Shown in pieces: positions 46,220 through 54,281 of a stretch of 64,000 bases of DNA. The stretch lies in the NCBI RefSeq assembly GCF_900177645.1, contig NZ_FXAO01000005.1:206143-270142 (forward strand), written 5' to 3'. Within the stretch, counting starts at the first letter, position 1; each line of letters starts with the position of its first letter. Below the pieces are notes generated by a model, which saw nothing but the letters and a program-made list of their open reading frames with translations, did no database searches and was not told the origin of the DNA. Both the position numbers and the translations under genes were made by a program. The stretch comes from Arenibacter troitsensis (GTDB lineage Bacteria > Bacteroidota > Bacteroidia > Flavobacteriales > Flavobacteriaceae).

Positions 46220-47551
46220 ATGGAGGATATGCTCTTTTATGATAGAATGCAATTTGCCTTTACTATCACCTTCCACTATTTGTTTCCACAACTCACCATG
46301 GGCCTCTCCCTGATCATCGTTTATTTTAAGTGGAAATTCCTCAGAACCCGAATTGATCATTACAATGATGCCGCCAAATTCTGGATGCGGATCTTTGCCC
46401 TTAATTTTGCCATGGGGGTGGTTACCGGAATACCGATGGAATTTCAATTTGGGACCAATTGGGCCAAGTTTTCCGAATTGACGGGGGGAATCATTGGGCA
46501 GACCTTGGCCATGGAAGGAATGTTCTCCTTTTTTCTTGAATCCTCCTTTTTGGGTCTGTTTTTGTTCGGCGAGAAATTATTGGGACACAAATTGCACTTT
46601 GTAACAGGTTTCCTGGTCTTTTTAGGTTCCTGGGCCAGTGGTTTTTTAATCATTGCCACCCATTCCTGGATGCAGCATCCTGTAGGATATGAAATATTGA
46701 GCAATGGCAAATTTGTTTTGAATAATTTTAGTGCCTTGTTCACTAATCCTTGGCTCTTGCCCTCCTATTTGCACAATCAATTGGCCAGTTTGGTAACCGC
46801 ATCATTTGTAATGGCCTCCATTGGGGCATTTTATATTTTGAACGACAAGCACAGTAGTTTTGGTAAGCTATTTGTTAAGACCGGGGTAATATTTGGGCTT
46901 ATATCCTCTGTATTGGTAGCCTTCCCAACGGGAGATTGGGCAGCAAAAAATGTGGTGGAACATCAGCCTGTTACTTTTGCGGCCATGGAAGGATTATTTG
47001 AAACCCAGGATGGCGGATCGGAAATTGTGTTGATTGGGCAGCCCAACGTGGTCGACAAAAAATTGGACAACAAAATTGCAGTTCCCAATGTACTAAGCTT
47101 TTTAACCTATCAAAAATGGGATGCAGAAATAAGAGGATTGAACGAATTTGAACCGGAAAACTACCCCACCAATATACCTGGATTATATTATGCCTATCAC
47201 ATTATGGTAGGTCTGGGCACCTTATTTATAGGGATAATGGCGTTGGGAGCCTTTCAGCTATGGCGTAAAAAATTATACAGTACCAAATGGATTTTGTGGT
47301 CCCTGCTATTCTTCCTCCCCTTTCCCTATATTGCCAATACCACTGGTTGGTATACTGCGGAATTGGGGAGACAGCCCTGGTTGGTATATAACCTAATGCG
47401 CACTTCTGAAGGAATTTCCCCAACGGTATCCTCCGGAAATACCTTGTTCACCTTATTGGGATTTATTGGATTATATCTTCTTTTGGGAATGCTATTTTTA
47501 ATACTTGTAGGTAAAATTATAAATAAAGGACCTGTAACCGCAGAAGCTTAA
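46220..47551 (+). CDS. cydA: Cytochrome bd ubiquinol oxidase subunit I
   Basis: The 443-residue membrane subunit begins with DRMQFAFTITFHYLFPQLTMGL, holding the first haem ligand His (FHYLFP). It has family segments NFAMGVVTGIPMEFQFGTNW and GRQPWLVYNLMRTSEG and about nine spans. The length and the short loop after the sixth span fit the short-Q-loop type. The bd oxidase reduces oxygen at low levels and resists NO, H2O2 and sulfide, which suits the N-oxide island. cydB follows after 2 bp. Confidence 0.95.
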   Translation: MEDMLFYDRMQFAFTITFHYLFPQLTMGLSLIIVYFKWKFLRTRIDHYNDAAKFWMRIFALNFAMGVVTGIPMEFQFGTNWAKFSELTGGIIGQTLAMEGMFSFFLESSFLGLFLFGEKLLGHKLHFVTGFLVFLGSWASGFLIIATHSWMQHPVGYEILSNGKFVLNNFSALFTNPWLLPSYLHNQLASLVTASFVMASIGAFYILNDKHSSFGKLFVKTGVIFGLISSVLVAFPTGDWAAKNVVEHQPVTFAAMEGLFETQDGGSEIVLIGQPNVVDKKLDNKIAVPNVLSFLTYQKWDAEIRGLNEFEPENYPTNIPGLYYAYHIMVGLGTLFIGIMALGAFQLWRKKLYSTKWILWSLLFFLPFPYIANTTGWYTAELGRQPWLVYNLMRTSEGISPTVSSGNTLFTLLGFIGLYLLLGMLFLILVGKIINKGPVTAEA

Positions 47552-47553
47552 CT

Positions 47554-48630
47554 ATGGAATTATTCTGGTACATTGTTTTAATGAGTATGTTGGCCATCTA
47601 TGTAGTTTTGGATGGTTATGATTTTGGAGCGGGAATAGTACATTTATTTTTCGCAAAAAAAGAAAAGGACAAAAAGGCCATTACCAATGCCATTGGCCCG
47701 TTCTGGGATGCCAACGAGGTTTGGCTCATCGCCTCGGGAGGTGTTCTTTTCTTTGCTTTCCCTACCTTATATGCCTCTTCATTTAGCGGGTTCTACCTGC
47801 CCTTGATCATGATTCTGTGGCTGCTTATCTTTAGGGCGATAGGCTTGGAACTAAGAGGTCAGATCCATAACAGATTATGGGAGGCAGTCTGGGACAAAGC
47901 CTTTGGAATAGCCAGTTTCCTCTTGGCCCTTTTCTTTGGCATTGCCTTGGGCAATGTTGTTAGGGGCGTAAATTTGGGCATGGTAGAAAACGGTGTCTCT
48001 GCCCACGAGGCCCATTATTTTTTTCTCCCTTTGTGGAATCCCACTTTCAGTCCAACCGCAGAACATCTTGGAATTATTGATTGGTTCACCATTTTATTGG
48101 GGCTGGTCGGGGTGGTCATACTAACCATCCATGGCGCCAATTGGATCATTTACAAGACCAATTCTGACCTCAACAATACCTTAAGAACCGTTATTTTTAG
48201 ACTCAATTTCGTCCTACTCGCTCTGGTAGTCCTATCCCTGGTTGTTTGGCATGTTATAGCCCCAAAGCCCTTTCATAATTTTATTGAAACGCCATGGCTG
48301 TGGATTTTTCCAATATTGACCCTCATTGGCCTTTTCGGACTATTTCTGATTAGGACCTTTAAAAAGGATGGAACGGGCTTTATATTCTCCTCCCTTTTTA
48401 TCCTTGGAGGTTTTGCCTCCACCGCAGCGTCTATTTTTCCAAAGCTCCTACCGTCTACCAATACAGTAAATCCATCTTTGACCGTTTACAATGTAGCGGC
48501 AGATGAATATGGCCTTTCAGTAGGCATAAATTGGTTTATATTTGCCGTTATCCTCCTAATTGCCTATATATTTATTCAGTATAGGGTATTTAAAGGGAAA
48601 ATGGACAATATAGGTTACGGGGAGCATTAG
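47554..48630 (+). CDS. cydB: Cytochrome bd ubiquinol oxidase subunit II
   Basis: The 358-residue subunit has eight or nine spans, the start WYIVLMSMLAIYVVLDGYDFGAG and the conserved GPFWDANEVWLIASGGVLFFAFP region. It partners CydA in the inner membrane. Its start is 2 bp past the cydA stop. It is not followed by an obvious terminator; the Rrf2 gene has its own promoter 112 bp downstream. Confidence 0.95.
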   Translation: MELFWYIVLMSMLAIYVVLDGYDFGAGIVHLFFAKKEKDKKAITNAIGPFWDANEVWLIASGGVLFFAFPTLYASSFSGFYLPLIMILWLLIFRAIGLELRGQIHNRLWEAVWDKAFGIASFLLALFFGIALGNVVRGVNLGMVENGVSAHEAHYFFLPLWNPTFSPTAEHLGIIDWFTILLGLVGVVILTIHGANWIIYKTNSDLNNTLRTVIFRLNFVLLALVVLSLVVWHVIAPKPFHNFIETPWLWIFPILTLIGLFGLFLIRTFKKDGTGFIFSSLFILGGFASTAASIFPKLLPSTNTVNPSLTVYNVAADEYGLSVGINWFIFAVILLIAYIFIQYRVFKGKMDNIGYGEH

Positions 48631-48679
48631 TATTAAAACCCATTGACCCTGATTAAAAAAGTGTCATGAACATTATTTA

Positions 48680-48693
48680 GGATAAATTTGTCC
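48680..48693. promoter_or_regulatory. Candidate Rrf2 operator, own promoter
   Basis: GGAT-AAATTT-GTCC is a near-perfect dyad that covers the -33 TTG of the Rrf2 gene, the classic place for self-repression. It aligns with AGAT-AAAAAG-GTCT before kynA and GGAT-AAAAAC-ATCC beside the nos promoter. Confidence 0.45.
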
Positions 48694-48718
48694 GAAATAA
48701 GAATAAGCATTATATTTG
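48688..48718 (+). promoter_or_regulatory. Promoter of the Rrf2 regulator gene
   Basis: TTG (48688-48690), a 20-bp spacer and TATATTTG (48711-48718) give a textbook Bacteroidota promoter. The start should be near 48723, 20 nt before the ATG. Confidence 0.7.
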
Positions 48719-48742
48719 TAACGATTTAATATATAAAACAAT

Positions 48743-49177
48743 ATGTTTTCAAAGGCCTGCGAGTACGGAATTAAAGCAACCATCTACATAGCTGTAAAAT
48801 CTATGCGGCAGGAGCGCGTAAGCCTTAAAGAGATAGCGGAAGAGGTAGATTCGCCTGTGGCATTTACCGCTAAAATATTGCAATCCTTGGCCAAAAACGG
48901 GATCATAGATTCCCACAAGGGCCCAACAGGGGGATTTCAGATCGAGGAATCTAAAATAGACACTATAAAATTACACGATATAGTACATGCCATAGACGGT
49001 GACAAAATATTCAGTGGCTGTGGTCTGGGTCTGGAACAATGTGATGCCAGGCAACCTTGTCCCGTTCATGATAAATTTGTGGGTATCAGGGACAATCTAA
49101 AGATAATGTTACAAAATACCAGTCTCTATGAATTGGCAACAGGATTGGAAATTGGTCTAACCCACCTAAAACGATAA
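48743..49177 (+). CDS. Rrf2-family regulator with NsrR/IscR-like Cys triad
   Basis: The 144-residue protein has the Rrf2 winged helix (SKACEYGIKATIYIA, then SLKEIAEEVDSPVAFTAKILQSLAKNGII) and three Cys at C93, C100 and C106 (CGLGLEQCDARQPC). The C-x6-C-x5-C pattern is close to Fe-S-binding NsrR and IscR. With cydAB, RIC, globin and nos around it, sensing of NO or Fe-S stress is the natural role. The sequence cannot tell NsrR from IscR; no isc/suf genes are here. Confidence 0.88.
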   Translation: MFSKACEYGIKATIYIAVKSMRQERVSLKEIAEEVDSPVAFTAKILQSLAKNGIIDSHKGPTGGFQIEESKIDTIKLHDIVHAIDGDKIFSGCGLGLEQCDARQPCPVHDKFVGIRDNLKIMLQNTSLYELATGLEIGLTHLKR

Positions 49178-49193
49178 AATTTTACATAAATAA

Positions 49194-49217
49194 AAGATAA
49201 AAAGGTCTTAAAATCTT
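49194..49217. promoter_or_regulatory. NsrR-like dyad upstream of kynA-RIC operon
   Basis: AAGAT-AAA-AAG, two bases, then CTT-AAA-ATCTT form an extended inverted repeat; only the three A positions in each arm break symmetry. The arms begin with AAGAT, as in enterobacterial NsrR sites. Its left part contains AGAT-N6-GTCT, shared with the sites at 48680 and 61902. The kynA start is 54 bp downstream. Confidence 0.5.
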
Positions 49218-49270
49218 TAACTAGCGAACCGTGTTGTCCATTATACCATTAAATCAACAATAATCTATCC

Positions 49271-50233
49271 ATGTTAAACATTACCAAGAAATTAGTAGAA
49301 AAATACCAGGCCCTTGGGGAAAATCCCGACACGTATCTGGAGGGCCTACTTCATGCAAAACCAATTACCTATTGGGATTATGTAGAAGTAGAAACCCTGC
49401 TTTCCCTTCAAAGACCGCGAACCCATTTTAAGGATGAGTCCATTTTTATAATGTACCATCAGGTGACCGAATTATACCTAAAGATGATGCTGCATGAATT
49501 ACAGCAGGTAGTAGAAGAAAAAGCACCAACTACCCGCTTTCTTATAGACAAAGTGGACCGACTTATACATTATACCTCCATGCTGATCAGTTCTTTTGAT
49601 ATCATGAAGGTTGGTATGGACTATGAGGATTACAACACCTTTAGAAAAACTTTGACCCCTGCCAGTGGTTTTCAATCTGCTCAATTCCGGTTTATAGAAT
49701 TGCATTGCACCTCCCTGGCAAACCTAATTAGCCATAGATTTAAAAAAGAACGTTCCAGCAATCCCGATTTAAGGGAATGTTTTGAACATATTTATTGGAA
49801 AGATGCCGGAACAGATCCCAAAACTGGCAAAAAGACCTTGACACTTCAACTTTTTGAGGAAAAATATCTCTCCAGCTTGACGGAAACTGCCAAAACTGTC
49901 ATGGGCCATACCTTGGAAGATAAGTTGGATCAACTACCCTATGTCCCGGATGCACTTAGGAACAGGCTTCGCACCTTCGACAAGCTGTACAATATTGATT
50001 GGCCCATGGTCCATTTAAGCACTGCCGAACACTATTTGGACAAACAAGGCGAAAACAAACAGGCTACTGGTGGTTCGGATTGGAAAAAATACCTCCATCC
50101 AAAATATCAGCAACGCAAATTCTTTCCAAGCTTATGGACGGAAACAGAAAAACAAAACTGGGGAATTAATCATAAAAATGAACAATATGGAAGTATTGAA
50201 CAGACCACAATTGACACACCTACAGGTAGGTGA
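49271..50233 (+). CDS. kynA: Tryptophan 2,3-dioxygenase
   Basis: The 320-residue haem enzyme has SIFIMYHQVTELYLKMMLHEL near 58-78, FRKTLTPASGFQSAQFRFIE near 123-143 and HLSTAEHYL near 258, which holds the haem-ligand His. It oxidises L-tryptophan to N-formylkynurenine. The family call is strong. Its place between a putative NO-sensing regulator and RIC is unusual; no other kynurenine-pathway gene is nearby. The 3' end overlaps the cupin gene by 56 bp in another frame. Confidence 0.9.
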   Translation: MLNITKKLVEKYQALGENPDTYLEGLLHAKPITYWDYVEVETLLSLQRPRTHFKDESIFIMYHQVTELYLKMMLHELQQVVEEKAPTTRFLIDKVDRLIHYTSMLISSFDIMKVGMDYEDYNTFRKTLTPASGFQSAQFRFIELHCTSLANLISHRFKKERSSNPDLRECFEHIYWKDAGTDPKTGKKTLTLQLFEEKYLSSLTETAKTVMGHTLEDKLDQLPYVPDALRNRLRTFDKLYNIDWPMVHLSTAEHYLDKQGENKQATGGSDWKKYLHPKYQQRKFFPSLWTETEKQNWGINHKNEQYGSIEQTTIDTPTGR

Positions 50234-50483
50234 AAATCTAAAAGTATTACAAATTGAGGCCGTGGCGGATACGGGTATGCCAGAACACAGTAGCTCCCAT
50301 GAAGCGGTCATTGTTGTCCAAGAAGGCAAAGCCATACTTAAAACCAAGGACACTAATTACATACTGAGGAAAGGATCTACCATGTTGGTTCCTGCAGGAT
50401 TGAAACATAGTCTTACCATAATAAAGGATTTTAAAGCAGTTGCCATTATGGCAACGGATTCAATTATAAATTTTAACAATTAA
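50178..50483 (+). CDS. Small cupin-domain protein
   Basis: Starting at ATG 50178 gives 101 residues; ATG 50187 is also possible. The cupin core is HSSSHEAVIVVQEGKAIL and ILRKGSTMLVPAGLKHSLTI, with His and Glu able to bind a metal. It overlaps the end of kynA and lies 5 bp before RIC. A similar small cupin occurs in the nos operon at 57002-57301; function in either place is unknown. Confidence 0.75.
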   Translation: MNNMEVLNRPQLTHLQVGENLKVLQIEAVADTGMPEHSSSHEAVIVVQEGKAILKTKDTNYILRKGSTMLVPAGLKHSLTIIKDFKAVAIMATDSIINFNN

Positions 50484-50488
50484 TAACT

Positions 50489-51214
50489 ATGGAAAATTTA
50501 ATGACCAAGAATATTGGCGAAATAGTAGCAGAGAACTATCGTACGGCCCAGGTATTTAAAAATCATAAAATAGATTTTTGTTGCAAGGGAAACCGGAGTA
50601 TTGTAGAGGTAGCGGAAAATAGTAAGCTGGACCCTAATCTTCTCTTACAGGAAATTGAAACGGTACAGCACCAAACCAATGATGACAATATCGATTTTAA
50701 AACATGGCCTTTAGACCTCTTGGCAGACTATATAGAGAAAAAACATCATAGATACGTTGAGGCACAAATACCAATTTTAAACCAATATTTAGCAAAACTA
50801 TGCCGGGTACATGGCGACCGGCATCCAGAGCTTTTTGAAATTACGGAGCATTTTAATAAATGCGCAGGTGAACTGGCCATGCACATGAAAAAAGAGGAAC
50901 TCATCGTCTTCCCTGCCGTACACAAAATGATACAGAGCAAACAATACGGTAATGTCCTGGCGGAACAACATTTTGGCACCATTCAAAACCCCATACACAT
51001 GATGATGCAGGAACATGAAAATGAAGGGGACCGATTTCGACTTATTGATGGGTTGAGCAACAACTACAATCCACCTGCCGATGCCTGCAACACCTATAGA
51101 GTCGCATTTTCCCTATTACAGGAGTTTGAAGAAGACCTACATAGGCACATACATTTAGAGAATAACATTCTCTTTCCAAAAGCTATTGCGCTGGAAAAGG
51201 AGTTAAGTGCTTAG
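50489..51214 (+). CDS. Iron-sulfur cluster repair di-iron protein RIC (ScdA/YtfE)
   Basis: The 241-residue protein has an N-terminal DUF542 domain with the adjacent cysteines C31 and C32 (FCCKGNRS) and a C-terminal hemerythrin-like domain. The latter has the His/Glu set HRYVEAQIP, HMKKEELIVFPAV, MQEHENEGD and HIHLENNILFP for a di-iron site. RIC repairs Fe-S clusters damaged by NO or peroxide and can donate NO. It starts 5 bp after the cupin stop. Confidence 0.93.
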   Translation: MENLMTKNIGEIVAENYRTAQVFKNHKIDFCCKGNRSIVEVAENSKLDPNLLLQEIETVQHQTNDDNIDFKTWPLDLLADYIEKKHHRYVEAQIPILNQYLAKLCRVHGDRHPELFEITEHFNKCAGELAMHMKKEELIVFPAVHKMIQSKQYGNVLAEQHFGTIQNPIHMMMQEHENEGDRFRLIDGLSNNYNPPADACNTYRVAFSLLQEFEEDLHRHIHLENNILFPKAIALEKELSA

Positions 51215-51240
51215 AGCCTACCAGACAACCCATTTTGTAA

Positions 51241-51295
51241 CCAATAAGGTGCGGCACAATACTTTAAATAGTCTTCCCCCGCCGTGCCTCATTGG
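51241..51295. other. Long hairpin between RIC and hemerythrin genes
   Basis: Arms 51241-51255 and 51281-51295 pair at 14 of 15 positions, counting G-T pairs, with a 25-nt loop. No T run follows, so it is more likely RNA structure or a processing site than a simple terminator. Confidence 0.35.
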
Positions 51296-51379
51296 ATTAC
51301 AATACCGCCAACCTCTACTATACAAACATGAATAGGATGACCTTTAAAATTGGCCCTAACCATAATTAAACAACTGGAT

Positions 51380-51841
51380 ATGAAAGTTAAACCCATAAAA
51401 AGACATAAAGCCATACAACCATTGAGCAGGGAACACCATCAAGGTTTATTGCTATCCTGGAAAATTAGGACCGGTCTTTCCAAAGGAGTATCCGTTGATC
51501 GGATAAAAACTTATGCCGATTGGTTTTTCAAAACCTATTTGACCCCACATTTCGAAGAGGAAGAAAAACACATTTTCCCCATACTTGGAAATAACCATAT
51601 TATGGTAAAAAAAGCCATTGCGCAACATCGTAGGCTGGATCGCCTTTTCCATAGCACCACCGAATTAAAAAAGTCCCTAAACCACATAGAGGAAGAACTG
51701 GAACAACATATACGTTTTGAGGAAAGGGTACTGTTCAATGAAATTCAGAAGGTGGCCAACGAACAGCAATTGCAATTTATTTTAGAACATCATAAGGAAA
51801 CCAAATTTTTGGAAAACACCACAGATAGGTTTTGGGAATAA
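51380..51841 (+). CDS. Hemerythrin-domain protein
   Basis: From ATG 51380 the protein has 153 residues. The di-iron ligands appear in SREHHQGLLLSW, HFEEEEKHIFPIL, IAQHRRLDRLF and HIRFEERVLFNEI. Such proteins bind O2 or NO, or store iron. It lies in the RIC-globin cluster; the membrane-protein gene starts 9 bp after its stop. Confidence 0.88.
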   Translation: MKVKPIKRHKAIQPLSREHHQGLLLSWKIRTGLSKGVSVDRIKTYADWFFKTYLTPHFEEEEKHIFPILGNNHIMVKKAIAQHRRLDRLFHSTTELKKSLNHIEEELEQHIRFEERVLFNEIQKVANEQQLQFILEHHKETKFLENTTDRFWE

Positions 51842-51850
51842 CACTAAAAT

Positions 51851-52144
51851 ATGATGATTATGAGACTTTACAATCAACTGCTAAACGAATTTAAAAGGGA
51901 ACAGACAGGGTATTCCACCATTGCCATTATTGGGCAAAGTTGTATTGGATCTGTGGCTGCCATGGTAGTCCTAATGAACCCTATGCCCGAGGCGATCAAA
52001 TTGACCTTGCTCTTCTTGGTAACAATTTTATGCATGGCCTATAACGCTGCGGTTTTGGCTAGATTAAGCTCTAAAACTACCTTTAACCTATTAGTTTTGA
52101 GCGTCATTTTCAGTATCTTGACCATTGTAGGGATTCTTATTTAA
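51851..52144 (+). CDS. Small membrane protein, hypothetical
   Basis: This 97-residue protein has three hydrophobic spans (about 24-42, 48-66 and 76-96) and an amphipathic N-terminus with a basic segment (LNEFKREQTG). I do not recognise a family. It sits between hemerythrin (9 bp) and ferredoxin (5 bp) genes, so it is likely part of the same transcript and may connect to the NO response. Confidence 0.7.
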   Translation: MMIMRLYNQLLNEFKREQTGYSTIAIIGQSCIGSVAAMVVLMNPMPEAIKLTLLFLVTILCMAYNAAVLARLSSKTTFNLLVLSVIFSILTIVGILI

Positions 52145-52149
52145 AATTA

Positions 52150-52491
52150 ATGAAGCCGGAACCCTACACTTTTACTTATATCGACGAATTTGGACACACC
52201 AATTCCGCCGCTTGTGGGCAAAACGAATACCATAGCCTCATGGAACTTCTTTTTGACAAATATTTGCAGGAATGGGGAGACTGTAAGGGAAGGGCATGGT
52301 GCGGAACTTGTCATATACAAATTCTTGAAGGATATTTAAGTTCGAAAATGCAACAAGAAGAAAAACAGACCTTGTCCCATCTTGACGATGCCTGCGCCCA
52401 AAGTAGATTGGCATGCCAAATTCCCGTCAATGCGGAGCTACATAATTTAGTTTTTAAGGTTATAACGGAAAATGATTACGGATCAAAGTAA
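52150..52491 (+). CDS. 2Fe-2S ferredoxin
   Basis: The 113-residue protein has C45-x5-C51-x2-C54 and C89 (GDCKGRAWCGTC and RLACQIP), a plant-type or adrenodoxin-like [2Fe-2S] pattern. It may supply electrons to the nearby globin or RIC proteins; no reductase gene is adjacent. Confidence 0.85.
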   Translation: MKPEPYTFTYIDEFGHTNSAACGQNEYHSLMELLFDKYLQEWGDCKGRAWCGTCHIQILEGYLSSKMQQEEKQTLSHLDDACAQSRLACQIPVNAELHNLVFKVITENDYGSK

Positions 52492-52500
52492 TCCACAAAC

Positions 52501-52581
52501 ATGAAAGCACAAGAAATTATGGAATGCCTGTGTGGGTTTGAACGATTGCCAATACCTATTCCACATAACCAATTATTGTAA
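52501..52581 (+). CDS. Possible 26-aa microprotein
   Basis: ATG 52501 to TAA 52581 encodes a peptide starting MKAQEIMECLCGFERL and ending HNQLL. It fills the gap between the ferredoxin and globin genes and starts 9 bp after the ferredoxin stop. It may be chance; conservation would decide. Confidence 0.22.
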   Translation: MKAQEIMECLCGFERLPIPIPHNQLL

Positions 52582-52607
52582 AATACAAATTCAACGGACT
52601 ACCTTTA
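52576..52607 (+). promoter_or_regulatory. Possible promoter of the globin gene
   Basis: TTG (52576-52578), 21 bp and TACCTTTA (52600-52607) fit the promoter pattern with one mismatch. The globin ATG is 30 bp further on. Confidence 0.35.
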
Positions 52608-52637
52608 CGGTATTCCTTAAAGAGTTAGATTAAACTT

Positions 52638-53036
52638 ATGCTATTAAAATCGGAAATTAAGGAGAGACAGGATGTGAACCTATTGGTGGTTAGTTTTTAC
52701 GCCAAGATTAGGGAGCATCAAATATTGGGGCCCATTTTTAATGGCATAATCAAAGACTGGGACAGTCACTTGGAATTATTGACCGATTTTTGGGAGAGTC
52801 AATTACTCTTAAAACGTAAATATATAGGCAACCCTATTGCCGTTCACCAAGAGGTGGACAAGAAAATGAACCATACCATTACCCCGGAACATTTTGGACT
52901 TTGGCTTAACGAATGGTTTGCCACTATTGATGAGCTTTTTGAAGGGGAAGTGGCCTGGATAGCAAAAAATAGGGCACAGAAAATGTCCACCATGCTATAC
53001 ATGAACATCTATCAACACAGGACCAAGAACCATTAA
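52638..53036 (+). CDS. Group III truncated haemoglobin
   Basis: The 132-residue globin has Tyr21 (B10), the proximal His70 (GNPIAVH) and Trp89 (HFGLWL), matching group III members such as Campylobacter Ctb. It would bind O2 or NO and may detoxify NO. It ends the rightward NO-defence set and overlaps the 12-TM gene tail-to-tail by 4 bp. Confidence 0.88.
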   Translation: MLLKSEIKERQDVNLLVVSFYAKIREHQILGPIFNGIIKDWDSHLELLTDFWESQLLLKRKYIGNPIAVHQEVDKKMNHTITPEHFGLWLNEWFATIDELFEGEVAWIAKNRAQKMSTMLYMNIYQHRTKNH

Positions 53037-54250
53037 TCTTCCGTCTTTTCCCAACTGACTTTGTTGGGCCATAGGACCAAAATTAGGGCTAGCGGAATTA
53101 ATAGACTTCCAAAGGCCAGGAATTGTGAATAATCTTCAAACAGGGGCCAACCCAACCATGCGGCCATCCCCCTATAAAATATAAGGCCTTCTGTGAGAAG
53201 AAAACCACCCAAATACATGGCAATGGCCATTTTGGACAATTTTATCAATCCAAAAAATTCCAAAAAGAAAAATATGGCCACACTAATGACTCCCAAAAAG
53301 GTCCAATGTAAATAGCCAATAGTAAAATCCAACACCGTGGCGGCCAAATTTGCAAAGTAGGGCCAAGCGGTAAGCCATTGCAAAATCATTTTAACCAGCA
53401 ATAGGAAGGCTACCAACTTTAAAATATTCAACTGAAGTTGGGTAAGGGCAGATTTCATAATCGTCCTGTTTATAAAGCAGATGTTTATTAAAATTCCAAA
53501 GCCTAGTAACTGCAATACGGCGCCCAGACCTCCCAAAATGTAATATTTCATTGGAGGCCCAGTCCACAGCGTAGACAGAAAAAAACTCAAAATAATCCCT
53601 AGCACCGTAGTCAGGAAAAAGTACCTAAATGTCTTGATGGAAATATTAATTTTAAGGTATTCCAAGAAGTAAAAAAAAAGTCCTGTAAGTGCCAAAATCA
53701 TCCATCCATTGTACTGAAAGTGCAAATAGAAATAGATGGCCAGTCGGTACCATATGGATTCGGGGCCCCAAACCGTCATAATAGCGCCTAAAGACCAAGG
53801 GCCTATACTAGATCCTATCATAAACCAGAGGGCATACTTCAGGCAGATATAGGCCTTTGTATTCTTTAAGGATTTAGGAGCATATTTTATAAAAAAAGCT
53901 GAAAACCAATAGGAAGCCAAAAGGAATAAGGTAGCGAATATTATGGAAAACAGGGCATACCCCTGAAAGGGAAAAGTTAACAACATCCCCAGCAAACAGA
54001 GCTGTGTAAACCAGAAAATCCTACGATAACTCTTTTCCACAGGCTGCTTGTCCAAAAAAAGATGGTACAATAAGGTGGTAAGCGCAATATACACCCAGCC
54101 CAAAAGTGCTATATGGGAATGGGTATGCACTATAAACCGGTAATTGATGGGCAGTGGGGCAACTACAAAAGTCCTCAACACAACACCTAGCAGAGCGGCC
54201 AATAAAAAATAGCCTAAGGATACTTTAATATGGGATTTGGTAGCAATCAC
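53033..54250 (-). CDS. 12-TM membrane protein with His-rich start, NnrS- or haem-oxidase-like
   Basis: The 405-residue protein has about twelve hydrophobic spans. Conserved-looking His lie at membrane edges: VHTHSHIALLGW near 41-52, YLHFQYNGWM near 178-187 and GYLHWTF near 315. The pattern recalls NnrS (a haem-copper membrane protein tied to NO stress) or a subunit-I-like haem protein, but no full haem-copper motif is seen, so I leave it unnamed. It follows nosY by 31 bp at the end of the nos operon. Confidence 0.6.
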   Translation of the reverse strand: MIATKSHIKVSLGYFLLAALLGVVLRTFVVAPLPINYRFIVHTHSHIALLGWVYIALTTLLYHLFLDKQPVEKSYRRIFWFTQLCLLGMLLTFPFQGYALFSIIFATLFLLASYWFSAFFIKYAPKSLKNTKAYICLKYALWFMIGSSIGPWSLGAIMTVWGPESIWYRLAIYFYLHFQYNGWMILALTGLFFYFLEYLKINISIKTFRYFFLTTVLGIILSFFLSTLWTGPPMKYYILGGLGAVLQLLGFGILINICFINRTIMKSALTQLQLNILKLVAFLLLVKMILQWLTAWPYFANLAATVLDFTIGYLHWTFLGVISVAIFFFLEFFGLIKLSKMAIAMYLGGFLLTEGLIFYRGMAAWLGWPLFEDYSQFLAFGSLLIPLALILVLWPNKVSWEKTED

Positions 54251-54281
54251 GCAATATCAGGGAATTGAACTAAAGGTACTA

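Noticed and set aside
53033..54250. Nitric-oxide reductase or oxidase subunit I
   Set aside because: It has His at membrane edges but not the six-His pattern and helix motifs of haem-copper oxidases or NorB.
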